Positions 7,186-14,786 of a stretch of DNA of 35,703 nucleotides are shown in pieces. This stretch comes from an uncultured Roseburia sp. GTDB taxonomy: Bacteria > Bacillota > Clostridia > Lachnospirales > Lachnospiraceae. The DNA lies in the NCBI GenBank assembly GCA_930989305.1, contig CAKNLF010000014.1, positions 1-35,703 of the forward strand. Direction: 5' to 3'. The notes beneath the pieces were generated by a model. The model was not told the origin of the DNA and made no database searches. It worked only from the letters and a program-made list of their open reading frames with translations. Both the position numbers and the translations under genes were made by a program. The first letter of the stretch is position 1; every line of letters starts with the position of its first letter.

Positions 7186-8901
7186 TTACTGCCTGTCTGA
7201 TTTCAGCAGAATCGGCAATGTAAGCGTTGATAAATGATCTTTATCACGATAAATCTTATGCAGACAAGTCTGGCATTTGCAAAGATGCCACATTTCATCA
7301 TAACTTGTCTCATCCGACGGAATATCAATGGAACTGATCTCGATCTCAATGGATGTACCCGCACGGAAGATATGGGCTGTAGGCCGGAACATGATCTCAT
7401 ATTCGTAAATCTCTCCCGGAACCGGATAGTCAAATTTTGTAGCGTCGTGCTTCAGCTCCCAGAACGTATCTTGTTCCGGAATCCGTTTCCTGAGCGATGC
7501 CCGAAGCCAGCCTTTCGTGATCGGCCAGGGACTCTCATGGCCGCCTTCGTACATATCAATCCTCCAGGTAGTATCCGGCTGATCAATGGACGCATAAAAC
7601 TTTAATACCGGCGAACCCACAATCTGCAGATCTTCCGACAGCGGCGCCGTCCGATAGCAGAGTTTTCCTCGTTCTTCGGAAATAAACAGCGGCCTCTGCA
7701 AAAAACTGTCCGGTTCATCCATATTCAGATCCATCCGAAACTGAGGAAGCAGTTTTTCTTTCTGTCCCAGATAAAATGTTCTCTGTCCTACCAGCCCTTC
7801 TTCTCTCGGAGGCCAGTTATCCAGTTCCAGCGTATCTCCGCCGCAGGTTTCCACAATGCAGACCGGTTCTTCCATAATTCCGGTATCAATGCCTTTCAGC
7901 CAGTATTCATACCACTGGAGCAGTTCTTCTCTGTGTGAATTCCAGGGTCTGGGATCCATATCACGGAACATATGCAGTCTCTTATAAGGCGTATTGGTCA
8001 GTTTATTCCATACCGACGTCTGGGCCACACCAAAAGGTCCGTGGAACGGTCCGCCCACAAACGTCGGAATATTGACTTTATCCAGATAATTTCCATAAGA
8101 ACGTTTCTGATACCATTCCCCGTCCAGCTTATGCAGCAGCAGATCAAATACGATCGGATTTTTGTAAGGATAGCGAAGAAGCTGATACAGATACGGATAC
8201 TGTTTTAAATCCGGATCCTGACACGCTTCTTCCACCATTTTTTTGAATGCTTCCGGTGTTTCCTCCTGTTCTACTGCAGAAACAATATTTTTAGGTGCCA
8301 GTCCCACACGGCAGGGATTGGTTCCTGTATAAAGGCAATACCATACCAAGTGACATACACCGCCGGTATAAAAGCCTCTCTCATAAAAATCATCATAATT
8401 CAGTTCAAAAGGCGCGATGCATTTCAGATGCGGCGGCTGCTGTTCTGCGATGATCAGCTGCGTAAATCCGAAATAACAAGTCCCGGTCCCGCCGATATTT
8501 CCGTTGCACCAAGGCTGCCCTGCCATCCACTCAATAATGTCGTAGCCGTCTTCGCCTTCGTATTTTGAAAACATACCGGGCATCTCGCCTTCAGAGCTTC
8601 CGATACCCCGGTAATCACCGATAACAAAGCAATAGCCTCTGGATACGTAAAACTCCGGATCGCCGGTCTCAATGGAAGCCTCAAATAAAGATCCTCCAAA
8701 CTCCTGAGGCGGCGTATCAAAAGTCTGCGTATCTTTCCCATATACAGAAATCGTAAACAGCCCCGGGAAAGCTCCCGGCGCATCCGGCCGGTATACATCT
8801 ACCGCCAATTTTACGCCGTCTCTGGCTGTTACCATCACGTCTTTTTCCACGATCATTTTATATTTAGGCTCGGGAACAACATATTCTTTTCTTTTGGCCA
8901 T
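7186..8901 (-). CDS. CocE/NonD (X-Pro dipeptidyl peptidase S15-like) hydrolase with Cys nucleophile
   Basis: About 571 residues, cytoplasmic. The N-terminal alpha/beta-hydrolase domain starts with VTARDGVKLAVDVYRP and includes DYRGIGSSEG. The C-terminal jelly-roll domain typical of CocE/NonD is present (IDMYEGGHESPW, YEYEIMFRPTAHIFRAG). In characterised relatives the nucleophile elbow is G-x-S-Y-x-G. Here it is GTCYFG with a TGT codon at 8476-8478, putting Cys142 in the Ser position. The segments where the Asp and His of the triad normally sit read GGPFHGPF and RPWNSHREE and do not match the usual forms either. I chose ATG at 8901 because AGGAGG-type GGAGG at 8910-8914 is 8 nt away; the upstream TTG at 8916 overlaps that site. 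It probably cleaves an ester, thioester or amide of the imported acid, or has lost hydrolysis. It lies 48 bp from the permease. Confidence 0.87.
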   Translation of the reverse strand: MAKRKEYVVPEPKYKMIVEKDVMVTARDGVKLAVDVYRPDAPGAFPGLFTISVYGKDTQTFDTPPQEFGGSLFEASIETGDPEFYVSRGYCFVIGDYRGIGSSEGEMPGMFSKYEGEDGYDIIEWMAGQPWCNGNIGGTGTCYFGFTQLIIAEQQPPHLKCIAPFELNYDDFYERGFYTGGVCHLVWYCLYTGTNPCRVGLAPKNIVSAVEQEETPEAFKKMVEEACQDPDLKQYPYLYQLLRYPYKNPIVFDLLLHKLDGEWYQKRSYGNYLDKVNIPTFVGGPFHGPFGVAQTSVWNKLTNTPYKRLHMFRDMDPRPWNSHREELLQWYEYWLKGIDTGIMEEPVCIVETCGGDTLELDNWPPREEGLVGQRTFYLGQKEKLLPQFRMDLNMDEPDSFLQRPLFISEERGKLCYRTAPLSEDLQIVGSPVLKFYASIDQPDTTWRIDMYEGGHESPWPITKGWLRASLRKRIPEQDTFWELKHDATKFDYPVPGEIYEYEIMFRPTAHIFRAGTSIEIEISSIDIPSDETSYDEMWHLCKCQTCLHKIYRDKDHLSTLTLPILLKSDRQ

Positions 8902-8949
8902 ACATTTATCCTCCAATCTGAAAACACCAATACTATGCTATCCGTTTCC

Positions 8950-10392
8950 TTAGGAAAGGAATTGCAGCAATGGGAAACCGATGATCGCTACAATAATATA
9001 CACCGCGATCATCCAAAAAAGCCCGGTAACAAAAATATCTTTCTTTGTGATCCACTTGCTTTCTGTCTGCTGATAAGTCATTGCGGAAAGAGGCGAACTG
9101 CTGGGCAGCAGTACTCCGTATTCCGCGGAATGCATGATAAAACAGAACACCGCCACAGCGGAAATGCCAAGCTTCGTTCCCGCCATGCTGATAATCGACG
9201 CCATGGTCATGCCTACAACCGCGTTATCCATTAAGTTTGTACCAAACAGCGATACACCCTGAAGGATTGCATAGGATCCGAAAGTTCCTGTCTTTTCCAC
9301 AATAGGCGTCAGCAGATTTGCGAAGAATGTGCTTGCTCCAAGCTCCGGATTGGTCAGGCTTCCGCATACTACCATCAGCGCCCAGATCATAATAAGCAGA
9401 TCCCACATCACGCCTTTTCCGATATCCCGTATGGTAATAAACGGAGAGCCGTCTTTGTTTCGGATCAGCAAAGCGATCAAAACGATCAGGAATCCCCCGC
9501 CCATGGTGCCAAACTGAGCCATGATCGGCTTCAAGGGCGATGCCGCCGGAAGCATATCGGGCAGCAATACAATGACTACAAAAACAACCAGGAGTACCAG
9601 CGCGCGTTTCTGATCCCGTGTGAAGGGCTCCACATTGGTCTGGGCCTGATATGCTTTCAGTTTCTCTACATTTGGCCGGAAGATAAAGCGCATGATCAGC
9701 AGCATGAAAACCAGCAGCAGAGCACACAAGATCAAAGAGGTCGCAATAAACGGAAGCGAAGGAATCACGGTCCCCTCACCGTACAGATTCGCAAAAATAG
9801 AAAAATCGGTTGCAACCCCCATAGAAAACGGCATCGCGCTGACTGCCAGAGTAGCCGCGCCTGTAATTCCCGACATAATAAGCGCCGGCCATTTTTCGCC
9901 CTTTTCATATCCAACCAGATGAAAGATCTCTTTTGCGATTCCCCATACAATAATCAACACCGGGATCGCCGTTAAAAACATGGACGGGATCGCTGCTGCC
10001 AGTAAAATGCACAAAGTCAATACCCACGGTCTTCCTGAAGCCAGCCTGGTATTCACGATTCGTTTTGCCAACGCTTCCGCCAGGCCGGTGTGATTCATAA
10101 CAGCGCCGAGCATCATCAGTGCCAGCACCATCATGACAGCCGAATGTCCTCCTGCTGCCGAAAAAGTACCCTGCACCGTATTCAATCCGGTTGTCGCATA
10201 CAAAAACAGAACGATCAGGCTGGGAACCACTGCATCGATAGCAATACGTCCGTATACAAATGCCACGATCAGTCCGATCACCTGCATCCCCTGATGCGTC
10301 AGCGGATCTGCCGGCGGGATATTAGAGATGATCAAGTAAATGACCACCATAACAATAAGATGGATAAGAAATTTCACATTGTTCTTATGCAT
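8950..10392 (-). CDS. DASS/SLC13-family carboxylate permease
   Basis: A 480-residue, very hydrophobic protein with roughly 11-13 membrane spans. Its architecture is that of the divalent anion:Na+ symporter / SLC13 and CitM-like ion transporter superfamily: two halves, each with a re-entrant loop (the AVSAMPFSMGVATD and TNLMDNAVVGMT regions). It is first in the minus-strand cluster, behind a strong GGAGGAGG site and its own promoter at 10464-10492, and diverges from the LysR gene. The position suggests it imports the acid degraded by the cluster. Residues fixing substrate are not recognisable by eye, so dicarboxylate versus tricarboxylate is open. Confidence 0.88.
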   Translation of the reverse strand: MHKNNVKFLIHLIVMVVIYLIISNIPPADPLTHQGMQVIGLIVAFVYGRIAIDAVVPSLIVLFLYATTGLNTVQGTFSAAGGHSAVMMVLALMMLGAVMNHTGLAEALAKRIVNTRLASGRPWVLTLCILLAAAIPSMFLTAIPVLIIVWGIAKEIFHLVGYEKGEKWPALIMSGITGAATLAVSAMPFSMGVATDFSIFANLYGEGTVIPSLPFIATSLILCALLLVFMLLIMRFIFRPNVEKLKAYQAQTNVEPFTRDQKRALVLLVVFVVIVLLPDMLPAASPLKPIMAQFGTMGGGFLIVLIALLIRNKDGSPFITIRDIGKGVMWDLLIMIWALMVVCGSLTNPELGASTFFANLLTPIVEKTGTFGSYAILQGVSLFGTNLMDNAVVGMTMASIISMAGTKLGISAVAVFCFIMHSAEYGVLLPSSSPLSAMTYQQTESKWITKKDIFVTGLFWMIAVYIIVAIIGFPLLQFLS

Positions 10393-10463
10393 AAACTACT
10401 ACCTCCTCCTTTCAGACTTTATCCGTTAACGCTAACGCAAAAATCATATGATCTGTTAAAAAA

Positions 10464-10492
10464 AGCATAGCATACCCCAAAATGGCAAACAA
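10464..10492 (-). promoter_or_regulatory. predicted promoter of the permease gene
   Basis: On the minus strand, TTGTTT (10492-10487) is separated by 17 nt from TATGCT (10469-10464). The -35 box is imperfect, as expected for an activator-dependent LysR target. Confidence 0.5.
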
Positions 10493-10583
10493 CGAACCCT
10501 ATTTTGTTAAGGTATAACCAAAAGTTGTAGCTTATTTTCTGTATTTTCCCCGTTTTTTTCAAAATTTAAAGATAGTTTGTTCG

Positions 10584-10612
10584 TTGACAAGCTTTTTGAA
10601 TCACTTTAGAAT
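10584..10612 (+). promoter_or_regulatory. predicted promoter of the LysR gene
   Basis: A consensus TTGACA (10584-10589), a 17-nt spacer and TAGAAT (10607-10612) lie 46 nt before the ATG of the LysR gene. This is a near-ideal sigma-A promoter. Confidence 0.8.
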
Positions 10613-10657
10613 AAGAGTAACTGAAAAGATATTCGGACTTATTAGGAGAACTGTTTT

Positions 10658-11572
10658 ATGGAATTTCGACAGCTTCAGCACTTTCTTGTGGTTGCACAGG
10701 AACTGAATTTTTCAAAAGCCGCCCAGAAGTCTTACATCACACAGCAGGCGCTTTCCAAATCTATCAAAATATTGGAAAAGGAACTGGGCGTTCCTTTATT
10801 TGAACGCCTTCCACGAGGACTGGCCTTAACAGAATACGGCAGCATCCTGCTCAAACACGGGCACAGTATTATCAACGAATTAGCGGAAACTTATACTGAT
10901 ATCCGACAGAAAAAAAATGCGAACTGCCAGAATCTGACCATTGCCATGACAGCCGGGGTAGAAGATGTCTTCCCCTTGTCTATCATTTTTGATTTTCAAA
11001 AAGAGCATCCGGAACATCAATTCAGCCTCCTGCTGAACAATGATACCGTCATTGAAACAATGCTTCTGGACAATAAGCTGGACTTTGCCATTGTAGGCGC
11101 TGCCGGGACCTGTGAACAGCTGGAGTACTTTCCCCTGATCCACAACGATACCATGGTCATCGTCCACAAAGATAATCCGCTCAGCCAGCTGGATTCTGTT
11201 TCTCTGGAAGATCTTAAAAATGAAATCTTTCTGTGCTCCTCCTCTGATTATAATGTGAACAAACAGCTGCTTACTGTCTGCGGCGCCCTTGGCTTTACCC
11301 CTCATATCTGCCATCAGGCAGCCGGCATCCATTTTCTCCTGTCACTGGCAAATACCCAGCAGGGCATCGTCCTTTGTCCGGATCACTCAAAAAACGCGAT
11401 TCCCAAATCCTTAAAAATCCTCCGGCTGAAAAATGATCCACACTTTTATGTTGTCCACATTGCGCGGAAAAAAGGCATGCCCTTAAACCCTATTGCAGAA
11501 AAACTCCAGCGTCATATCATCCGCCGGATTGAAGGCATGGAATATAACAAACATCTGTCATCTGCCCCTTAA
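10658..11572 (+). CDS. LysR-family transcriptional regulator
   Basis: A 304-residue LysR-type regulator. The N-terminal winged helix-turn-helix (residues 1-60) contains the typical FSKAAQKSYITQQALSKSI helix pair and the LGVPLFERLPRGLALTEYG wing. A linker helix and a two-lobe periplasmic-binding-protein-like effector domain (about 90-290) follow. It is transcribed divergently from the permease-led cluster, the classic arrangement for a regulator that senses a pathway acid and activates the neighbouring operon while repressing itself. The TTAGGAGAACTG ribosome site precedes ATG 10658. The inducer is unknown. Confidence 0.93.
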   Translation: MEFRQLQHFLVVAQELNFSKAAQKSYITQQALSKSIKILEKELGVPLFERLPRGLALTEYGSILLKHGHSIINELAETYTDIRQKKNANCQNLTIAMTAGVEDVFPLSIIFDFQKEHPEHQFSLLLNNDTVIETMLLDNKLDFAIVGAAGTCEQLEYFPLIHNDTMVIVHKDNPLSQLDSVSLEDLKNEIFLCSSSDYNVNKQLLTVCGALGFTPHICHQAAGIHFLLSLANTQQGIVLCPDHSKNAIPKSLKILRLKNDPHFYVVHIARKKGMPLNPIAEKLQRHIIRRIEGMEYNKHLSSAP

Positions 11573-11575
11573 ATA

Positions 11576-11604
11576 TTGACAAAAAGATGGTTGTTTTTTA
11601 TACT
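11576..11604 (+). promoter_or_regulatory. predicted promoter of the MFS gene
   Basis: TTGACA (11576-11581), a 17-nt spacer and TATACT (11599-11604) begin 4 nt after the LysR stop. The MFS gene therefore has its own strong promoter rather than depending on LysR read-through. Confidence 0.75.
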
Positions 11605-11657
11605 GTCTGCAAACGAACTGTCTCATTTTTTGAATTTTACGATCGGAGAATGCAATC

Positions 11658-13031
11658 ATGAGCAGTTTCAAACACAACAAACTTTTTGTCTTTTCCCTGA
11701 TGTTTGCAGGATTTATCGGCTCGCTCAGTCAAAATATGATGACGGCCGCGCTCCCTGCGATTCTTTCTTCTTTTCATACAGATACTGCCAAAGGTCAGTG
11801 GCTCACCAATATTTTTATATTGATCCTCGGCATAACGGCAGCGGCCAGCGCCTATCTGTTTTCCAGATTTCCCACAAAAAAACTGGTATTATCCGCTCTT
11901 GGTATTTTTATGATCGGATGCGCGCTCTCACTTTCAGCCCAAAATTTTTATGTCCTTTTACTGTCCAGGCTCATCCAGGGAGTCGGAGCAGGTGTCTTAA
12001 TTCCTACGCTGCAGATTTCTCTGCTGCATATTTTTCCTAAAGAAAACCATGGGCAGGCACTGGGCATCACCGGCATTATCATCGGTTTCGCTCCTGCTGC
12101 GGGCATTACACTGGCCGGCGTTTTCGTTGACTCATTTGGCTGGCGCAGCATTTTTTTATTCTTACTGATCCTGGGCGCCGCCATATGGATGTTCGGTTTT
12201 TGCTTTCTCCAAAATATAGGAACACCGCTTCCTGTTTCCATGGATTATTCTTCGCTTTTTTTATACAGCGCAGGCGCTTTCTTTTTGATGATCGCCACAA
12301 CATTCATCAATGCCTTTCCCCTACCGATCTGGATCCTCCTGCTGCTTTTTGCCGCAGGCATTGTCTGTCTCTTTCGCTTTGCCAAACGGCAGTTATTGCT
12401 CAAATCCCCTCTGCTGGAACTGCGCCTTTTTTGCTATACTTCTGTCAAATACGCCGCCGCACTGTTTCTCATCACTTTTACGCTTATGATGTGCGGAACC
12501 ACGCTCTTTCCGTTGTATATACAGACCATCTGCGGCCGCTCGGCCACATTCTCGGGACTGCTGTGTCTGCCCGGATCGATCATGATCGCCGTGGTCAGCC
12601 CTGCGGCCGGCAGACTTGCCGACCGTTTCCGGCCCGGTCCCGTCTGCATTGCGGGAGCGCTCCTGCTGATCATCGGAACGCTGCCTTTTATCTTCTTTTC
12701 CCAGGAATCCCATATGCTCCTAGTATGTTTTATCTATACACTGCAGTGCACAGGTATCGCCCTGCTTTTGACTGCTTCGCTCACAATGGGCGTCTATCGG
12801 ATTCCCCTTGCGAAAAGATCACACAGCACGGCCATTTTAAACTCTTTCCGTCAGGTTTTCGGTTCCCTGTTTGCTTCCCTTTTAATCACAGCCGCAGCTA
12901 TGATCTGTGCCCCTTCTGATCTGAACCTTTCGGGGATCCGCGGAGCATTTCTGATCATGACTGCTGCCTGCGTCATCCTCCTGTTTGGCAGTATCCGTTA
13001 TCACAGCAGAGAAGATCCACCGAAGTCCTGA
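11658..13031 (+). CDS. MFS drug/metabolite exporter (DHA2-like)
   Basis: A 457-residue major facilitator protein with about 12-14 predicted membrane spans. It resembles the EmrB/QacA (DHA2) drug:H+ antiporters: an early MMTAALPAI segment in helix 1, RLIQGVGAGVLIPTLQ in helix 4, and an antiporter motif C-like stretch GIIIGFAPAAGITLAG in helix 5. The GGAGA ribosome site is 8 nt before ATG 11658. It follows the LysR gene on the same strand but has its own promoter. It could export a toxic compound or a metabolite; no substrate can be named. The family call is secure. Confidence 0.9.
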   Translation: MSSFKHNKLFVFSLMFAGFIGSLSQNMMTAALPAILSSFHTDTAKGQWLTNIFILILGITAAASAYLFSRFPTKKLVLSALGIFMIGCALSLSAQNFYVLLLSRLIQGVGAGVLIPTLQISLLHIFPKENHGQALGITGIIIGFAPAAGITLAGVFVDSFGWRSIFLFLLILGAAIWMFGFCFLQNIGTPLPVSMDYSSLFLYSAGAFFLMIATTFINAFPLPIWILLLLFAAGIVCLFRFAKRQLLLKSPLLELRLFCYTSVKYAAALFLITFTLMMCGTTLFPLYIQTICGRSATFSGLLCLPGSIMIAVVSPAAGRLADRFRPGPVCIAGALLLIIGTLPFIFFSQESHMLLVCFIYTLQCTGIALLLTASLTMGVYRIPLAKRSHSTAILNSFRQVFGSLFASLLITAAAMICAPSDLNLSGIRGAFLIMTAACVILLFGSIRYHSREDPPKS

Positions 13032-13081
13032 TCCAATCCGGCTGTACAAGCTTTAGTTGTATTTCCACATTTTTTTATTGT

Positions 13082-13110
13082 TTGTCATCCGAAAACTTTT
13101 TTCGTATGCT
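13082..13110 (+). promoter_or_regulatory. predicted promoter of the flavoprotein (pseudo)gene
   Basis: TTGTCA (13082-13087), a 17-nt spacer and TATGCT (13105-13110) lie 47 nt upstream of ATG 13158. The -10 matches that of the divergent permease promoter. Confidence 0.5.
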
Positions 13111-13157
13111 GAAATTACAAAAAATGAGACAAGCACACTGTATTGGAGGTATAAACT

Positions 13158-14668
13158 ATGGCAGAAAACCGCAACTTTCCATCTATTTTCCAGCCCTTAA
13201 AAGTCGGACCGATCACCCTGAAAAACCGTCTGCATTTCGCCCCTATGGTATCTGCGCACGCAGACGCGGAAACCGGTCGGGTTACGACAGATCTCATTGA
13301 ATATATCGGCGGGCAGGCAAGAAACGGCGTATCGCTGATAACGATAGGATCCACCCCTGTCGACTTTGCGCGGGGAAGAGATTATATGGGATGTCTTTCC
13401 GTGACTAATGATTTCGATGTGCCCGGCCTGACGTTACTGGCTGAAGAGGCTCACCGCTATGGAGCAAAACTCTCCTGTGAACTGCAATATGCGGGAAGAA
13501 TCGCGGATCCGCTTTTTTTAAACGGCATGAAAGCACTGGTTCCTTCTGTTACGCCGGATATGGACCCCAATGAATTTGCGGAAATTACAAAAGAAGAGAT
13601 ACAAGACGTGATACGGCTGTTCCAGAATGCGGCAAAACGTCTGAAACGGGCCGGTTTTGATATGATCATGCTCCACGGCGGGCATGGAAATCTTACCAGC
13701 GCATTTTTTTCTCCCTTGACCAATCAGCGGACAGACGAATATGGAGGCAGTTTGGAAAAGCGTATGACATTCGGCCTGCAAATGGCCAAAGCGCTGCGGG
13801 AAGCAGTCGGCGACAAAATGGCCATCGAATTCCGGATCAGCCAGGATGAATTTCTCCCCGGATCGCCTACCTGGGATGAACAGGCAGCTTACATCAACGC
13901 TTTATCGGAATATATCGACCTTGTGAATATATCAAACGGTCTGATCTGGCATCCCTATTATGTCCGCTACATGATGCCCTCCTACCTGGAACCCCGGAAT
14001 CTGAATGTAGAGGCTGCAGCCTATATCAAACAGCGGGTATCTATACCGGTTGCCGTTGTTGGAAACATTCCGGATATTCAAACCGCAGAAGCGATTATTG
14101 CAGAAGGCAAAGCCGACATGGTATCCATGGCAAGGAATCTGATCGCCGACTCTGATTTTGTGACCAAGGCGGAGCGCGGACAGGCAAAGACCATTCGTCC
14201 CTGTCTTCACTGCCTGGACTGCGTGACCTTCCCCAATGTGGGACATCCTCTTCGCTGCGCGGTCAATCCTGTAGCAGGAAGAGAAACAAAATATCACTTT
14301 ATCTCAAGATCCGACACTCCGAAAAAAGTGCTGATCGCAGGAGGCGGGCCGGCAGGCATGATGGCCGCCCAGATCTGCGCCAGACGGGGCCATTCTGTGA
14401 TCCTTTGTGAAAAATCCGATCACCTTGGCGGCCGTATGCTGGAAGCGTCTGCTCTTTATGCCAAAGATTATCACCGCCGGTATCTGGACTGGGATATCAA
14501 AACTACCCAAAACTGCGTTTCCGATATCCGGCTGAACACAGAAGTAACCAGAAACAGGAAGCTTTACGCTTCCTTGCTCCCGAAACCTATATCATCGGTG
14601 ATGCCAATACCGTAGGCAATATCCGAACAGCCAATACCGATGCCTTTAACATTTGTGTAGAAATATAG
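13158..14668 (+). pseudogene. Old-Yellow-Enzyme / 2-enoate reductase-type flavoprotein, broken by internal deletion
   Basis: The N-terminal FMN TIM-barrel of the NADH:flavin oxidoreductase family is intact (residues about 1-335). A four-Cys iron-sulfur segment follows (CLHCLDC near 352-358, then LRCAVNP), then the start of the FAD/NAD domain with the AGGGPAGMMAA nucleotide-binding loop near 390. The open frame ends early at 14613-14615 after only 485 residues; relatives run about 640-670. The missing C-terminus reappears in another frame from about 14558 to TAG 14666-14668, reading EALRFLAPETYIIGDANTV and so on, which is the conserved IGD terminal motif. Roughly 140-150 codons between these parts are gone and the frame is shifted. 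The protein should be inactive as a full enzyme. The original substrate is unknown; relatives reduce enoates, dienoyl-CoA or bile-acid enones. Confidence 0.85.
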
Positions 14669-14703
14669 CGGATCAAAAATACCGCAATCCCCTTGTATGA
14701 AAT

Positions 14704-14753
14704 AAAAAAGCTTCCGGACAAAACCACTGTTTTGATTGCCCGAAAGCTTTTTT
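14704..14753. terminator. bidirectional terminator between flavoprotein and nrdJ
   Basis: Arms 14704-14717 (AAAAAAGCTTCCGG) and 14740-14753 pair with one mismatch and are flanked by A- and T-runs. The hairpin can stop transcription from both converging genes. Confidence 0.8.
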
Positions 14754-14786
14754 ATTTTATTCTGTCTTTTTATCACGCAAAACTTC

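Larger units (their letters stand above)
10393..10657. promoter_or_regulatory. divergent control region between permease and LysR genes
   Basis: This 265-bp AT-rich region holds back-to-back promoters for the catabolic cluster and its regulator. It also carries an imperfect dyad CGTTA-ACGC-TAACG at about 10423-10436 in the permease leader, and a GGTTATACC-like element near 10519-10527. LysR regulators normally bind such divergent regions, and these two elements are candidate sites, not demonstrated ones. No small gene is visible. Confidence 0.6.
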
